This document shows, one piece after another, positions 61,490-64,000 of a stretch of 64,000 nucleotides of DNA (positions are counted from its first letter, which is position 1; each line of letters starts with the position of its first letter). The DNA is from Isosphaera pallida ATCC 43644 (GTDB lineage: Bacteria; Planctomycetota; Planctomycetia; Isosphaerales; Isosphaeraceae): the NCBI RefSeq assembly GCF_000186345.1, contig NC_014962.1, forward strand, positions 2,756,450 through 2,820,449, in the 5' to 3' direction. The notes under the pieces are model-generated. The model searched no databases and had not been told where the DNA came from. It saw nothing but the letters and a program-made list of their open reading frames with translations. Position numbers and translations under genes: made by a program.

Positions 61490-63718
61490 ATGCCTGGACC
61501 AACCATCGCGCGGATCCTCCGGCGGGAAATCCGGGATCAACTGCGCGACCGCCGTACCTTGTTCATGGTGGTGGTGCTGCCGATCCTGATGTATCCCATG
61601 ATGGGTCTGGCGATTCTGCAAGTCTCGCCGGTGCTTCAAGAGAAGCCGCGGGTGGTGGCGGTGGTGGGGGTCGAGGACCTGGCCGAGGGGCCTCCTTTGG
61701 TGGAACCCAACCCCGAAACCAACGAGCTCTGGTTCAACCCCGGGCTGTTCGACCGGGTCGAGGACGCTCGGGCGTTGGTGGTCCAAACCGTGCCCCGCGA
61801 CGGACGTTGGGACCATCCCGAGGCATGCCGCGAGTTGATCCGACGGGGCCACGCCTCAGCCGTTTTGGTATTTCCTCCCGACATTGCCGCCCATCTCAGA
61901 GGGGAGCGGGTTACTCGGGCCCAGGTTCGGATCATCTACGACGGAGCCGACGAACGCAGTGAGTTCACCTTCAACCGGGTGCGGAATGTCCTGGCCAATT
62001 ACGAAAAAACCGTGGAGGCGATCCGGGCCGCGCGTGAGGGAAAACCATTCGCCCAGGTCGATCCCTTCCGAATGCGTCCTGAGGATGTGGCGACCCTCAA
62101 AGAGGCCGGCGGCAGCGCATGGGCGCGGTTGTTCCCGTTCCTGCTAGTGCTGATGACCCTCACTGGAGCGTTCTATCCCGCCATCGACGTGTTCGCGGGC
62201 GAACGGGAACGCGGTACGTTGGAAACCCTGGTCCTCACTCCGGCCGGACGCGACGCGATCGTCATCGGCAAATTCCTCACCATCGCCCTGGTCAGCCTCG
62301 CCACCGCGTTGCTGAACGTGGTCAGCATGGCCCTGACTGGCATCCAGTTGGCTGCCGCGGTCAACAACGCGCCAGGAGTCACCTCCGGACACCGTGGAGC
62401 CGAAGCGGTCCTGTCGGCCCCCACGCTCGAATCACTGGTCTGGATGCTGTTGCTGATACCCCCTCTGGCCCTCTTCTTCGCGGCCGTCAGCGCCGCGGTG
62501 GCCAACCAGGCGCGAAGCATGAAGGAAGGCCAATACTTCATGACGCCGCTCTATCTGGCCACCATCCCAATTTTGATGCTCTCGATGTCGCCCGCCGTGG
62601 AGCTTGGCGTCTCGATGGCGCTGACCCCGATCGCCGGCCCGGCGTTGCTGCTGCGCGACTTGATCAAAGGCGACTACGCCACCGCCCGCGGTTTGGGTCC
62701 GCTGGTGTTGCTAGCGACCCTGAGTTACGCCGCGCTAGCGCTGCGCCTAACCATTCGCGGCTTCGACCGCGAGGAGGCGCTGTTCCGCGACGCCGAACCT
62801 TTCCATCCGGCCCTGTGGTGGACCGCTTTGAGACGTGATCGGCCCGAGCGGCCCACCTCCAACCAGGCGTTCCTCGGTTTCGCCCTGATGCTGACAACGG
62901 CCTGGTTCTGCGCGCCGTTGCTCAGCGCCTCGTTGACCGGTCTGATCTTGGGCCAGGCTCTCTTCATCCTTGCGCCTCCTCTCGCGTTGACCTTGCTGCT
63001 CACCCGCAACCCTCGCGCGACTCTAAGACTGCGAACCACGTCGGCCTTCTGGTGGCTTGCTGCCCTGGGTCTAGCCCTGTGCGCCAATCCCGCGCTTCAG
63101 GAACTGCGTTCGCTCATCGAAACCCTTCAACCCATCCCACCCCAACTCGCCGAAGCCCTCCAAAACCTGACCAGCGCGACCCGGAACGGCTCGCTAGGCC
63201 TGGTGATCCTGGGGTTCGCCGTGGTGCCGGCGGTTTGCGAGGAACTGGCCTTCCGCGGCTTCATCCTCTCGGGATTGACCCAACCCCGCGACCGCCGCAC
63301 CGCCCGCGCGACCGCCGTGGCCCTCTCCGCCCTACTCTTCGGCCTGACCCACCTGGCGCTAAGCCTGCCTCAACAGTTCTTCCCCTCGACCCTTTTGGGT
63401 CTCATACTAGGAACCCTCGCGTTGGGAAGCCGCAGTCTGGGGCCGCCTCTGGTCTTCCACATCGTCAACAACACGCTAGCCTTCCTCTGGCCCCTCCTTC
63501 CCTCAGAGGCCGCCACAACGTTGTTCCGCGACCCCGAACGTCTGCTGTTTCAGACCCCAATCGTCGTTGTCGCCTCGGTGATTGCCCTCGCCCTGGTGAT
63601 CTCGATCATCCGCGCCGCCTACCCGCCCGATGTGGCCAACGCTCTCCCAACTCCCGCTGAACCCCATCCCGTCGCTCAACACCAGGACCAACCCAACGCG
63701 CCGGAGGCGGTCTCATGA
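61490..63718 (+). CDS. ABC-2/NatB-type permease fused to CPBP intramembrane metalloprotease
   Basis: A 742-residue membrane protein from ATG 61490 with AAGGAGG upstream. The first 440 residues are a NatB/ABC-2 permease: an N-terminal span ([20 protein letters not shown]), a large extracytoplasmic domain, then [20 protein letters not shown] followed by [18 protein letters not shown] and five more spans. Residues about 480-710 are a CPBP (CAAX protease and bacteriocin-processing) domain with the EE pair at 584-585 in [18 protein letters not shown], and HIVNNTLAF. Export and proteolysis may be coupled, as seen in related sodium or peptide exporters. Its stop overlaps the next ATP-binding gene by four bases (ATGA). 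Confidence 0.88.
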   Translation: MPGPTIARILRREIRDQLRDRRTLFMVVVLPILMYPMMGLAILQVSPVLQEKPRVVAVVGVEDLAEGPPLVEPNPETNELWFNPGLFDRVEDARALVVQTVPRDGRWDHPEACRELIRRGHASAVLVFPPDIAAHLRGERVTRAQVRIIYDGADERSEFTFNRVRNVLANYEKTVEAIRAAREGKPFAQVDPFRMRPEDVATLKEAGGSAWARLFPFLLVLMTLTGAFYPAIDVFAGERERGTLETLVLTPAGRDAIVIGKFLTIALVSLATALLNVVSMALTGIQLAAAVNNAPGVTSGHRGAEAVLSAPTLESLVWMLLLIPPLALFFAAVSAAVANQARSMKEGQYFMTPLYLATIPILMLSMSPAVELGVSMALTPIAGPALLLRDLIKGDYATARGLGPLVLLATLSYAALALRLTIRGFDREEALFRDAEPFHPALWWTALRRDRPERPTSNQAFLGFALMLTTAWFCAPLLSASLTGLILGQALFILAPPLALTLLLTRNPRATLRLRTTSAFWWLAALGLALCANPALQELRSLIETLQPIPPQLAEALQNLTSATRNGSLGLVILGFAVVPAVCEELAFRGFILSGLTQPRDRRTARATAVALSALLFGLTHLALSLPQQFFPSTLLGLILGTLALGSRSLGPPLVFHIVNNTLAFLWPLLPSEAATTLFRDPERLLFQTPIVVVASVIALALVISIIRAAYPPDVANALPTPAEPHPVAQHQDQPNAPEAVS

Positions 63719-64000
63719 TTGTGGTCGAACATCTCTCGAAGCAGTTTTTCGATTTGCGACGGGGACATGTCACCGCGGTCAACGACATTTCGTTCCGTTG
63801 CGCCCAGGGGGAAGTGGTCGGTCTGCTTGGTCCCAACGGCGCGGGCAAAACCACCACCCTACGCATCCTTTCCACCATCCTCAAACCGTCCTCCGGCGTG
63901 GCTCGAATCGACGGCATCCAAGTGGATCAGGCCCCCGAGGAGGTCCGCCGACGCATCGGCTACATGTCGGCCAGCACTCAGCTTTATGACCGCATGACCG
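63715..64000 (+). CDS. ABC transporter ATP-binding protein (NatA-like), 3' end cut by window
   Basis: The first 95 residues are visible. The Walker A motif is GPNGAGKT in [20 protein letters not shown], and the region towards the Q-loop reads [15 protein letters not shown]. The start ATG overlaps the permease stop, so the two form one operon and presumably one exporter. The signature and Walker B motifs lie beyond the window. Confidence 0.92.
   Translation, partial: MIVVEHLSKQFFDLRRGHVTAVNDISFRCAQGEVVGLLGPNGAGKTTTLRILSTILKPSSGVARIDGIQVDQAPEEVRRRIGYMSASTQLYDRMT

Overview
The window looks like a chromosomal piece of a GC-rich planctomycete, most likely the Isosphaera/Isosphaeraceae group. This is inferred from gene content, not from a search: a PVC-type CxxCH haem protein fused to a GDSL-like domain, a DUF1080 protein, a DUF1501 remnant, a Rho_N-DUF4912 protein, a PknB-type kinase with a C-terminal extracytoplasmic part, the futalosine-pathway enzyme MqnE, and long intergenic gaps with few operons. 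Coding is on both strands. Many starts lie well inside the longest open frame, and several are GTG.

Layout. 1-6.4 kb: partial mqnE, a CYTH protein, a DUF4912 protein, a primary-type sigma factor with two related palindromes upstream, a decayed DUF1501 gene and a VanZ-like protein. 6.47 kb: tRNA-Ser(GCT). 6.6-17.2 kb: a polysaccharide region with four glycosyltransferase genes (one a GT4-GT2 fusion) and a Wzy-like polymerase, interrupted by a Ser/Thr kinase. 17.5-28 kb: secreted and periplasmic enzymes (DUF1080, a Tat protein, the large haem/GDSL protein, a purple-acid-phosphatase-like phosphoesterase) and an orphan ABC ATPase. 28-36 kb: a GNAT protein, an M20 peptidase, a SCO1-DUF420 fusion, a lipoprotein, a sigma-70-like factor and a divergent Nramp-fold transporter.

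36.1-37.35 kb holds the most unusual object. An AT-rich core carries a single gene for a four-helix-bundle protein (23S-rRNA-intervening-sequence/Avd-like family). The core is bracketed by near-perfect 64-bp inverted repeats, and these are bracketed in turn by long arrays of a GTGGGGN/CCCCACN heptamer in mirror orientation. The whole unit sits between the Nramp-like gene and polA and looks like an inserted cassette.

37.3-54.6 kb: DNA polymerase I, a coiled-coil membrane protein, citrate synthase, an SDR, a coupled methyltransferase/hydrolase pair, a UvrC that ends without its helix-hairpin-helix domain, a methyltransferase, a lipoprotein hydrolase, an FHA-GGDEF diguanylate cyclase and thiol peroxidase. 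54.9-64 kb: an AT-rich island before mnmG, a perfect consensus promoter upstream of an HTH-REC response regulator, its likely partner HDOD-like histidine kinase, a large palindrome, and an ABC-2 permease-CPBP protease fusion overlapping its ATPase gene, which runs off the window.

Within sets, the polysaccharide genes probably act together, the regulator and kinase probably form a two-component system, and the permease-protease and ATPase form one exporter. Most other genes are single transcription units.
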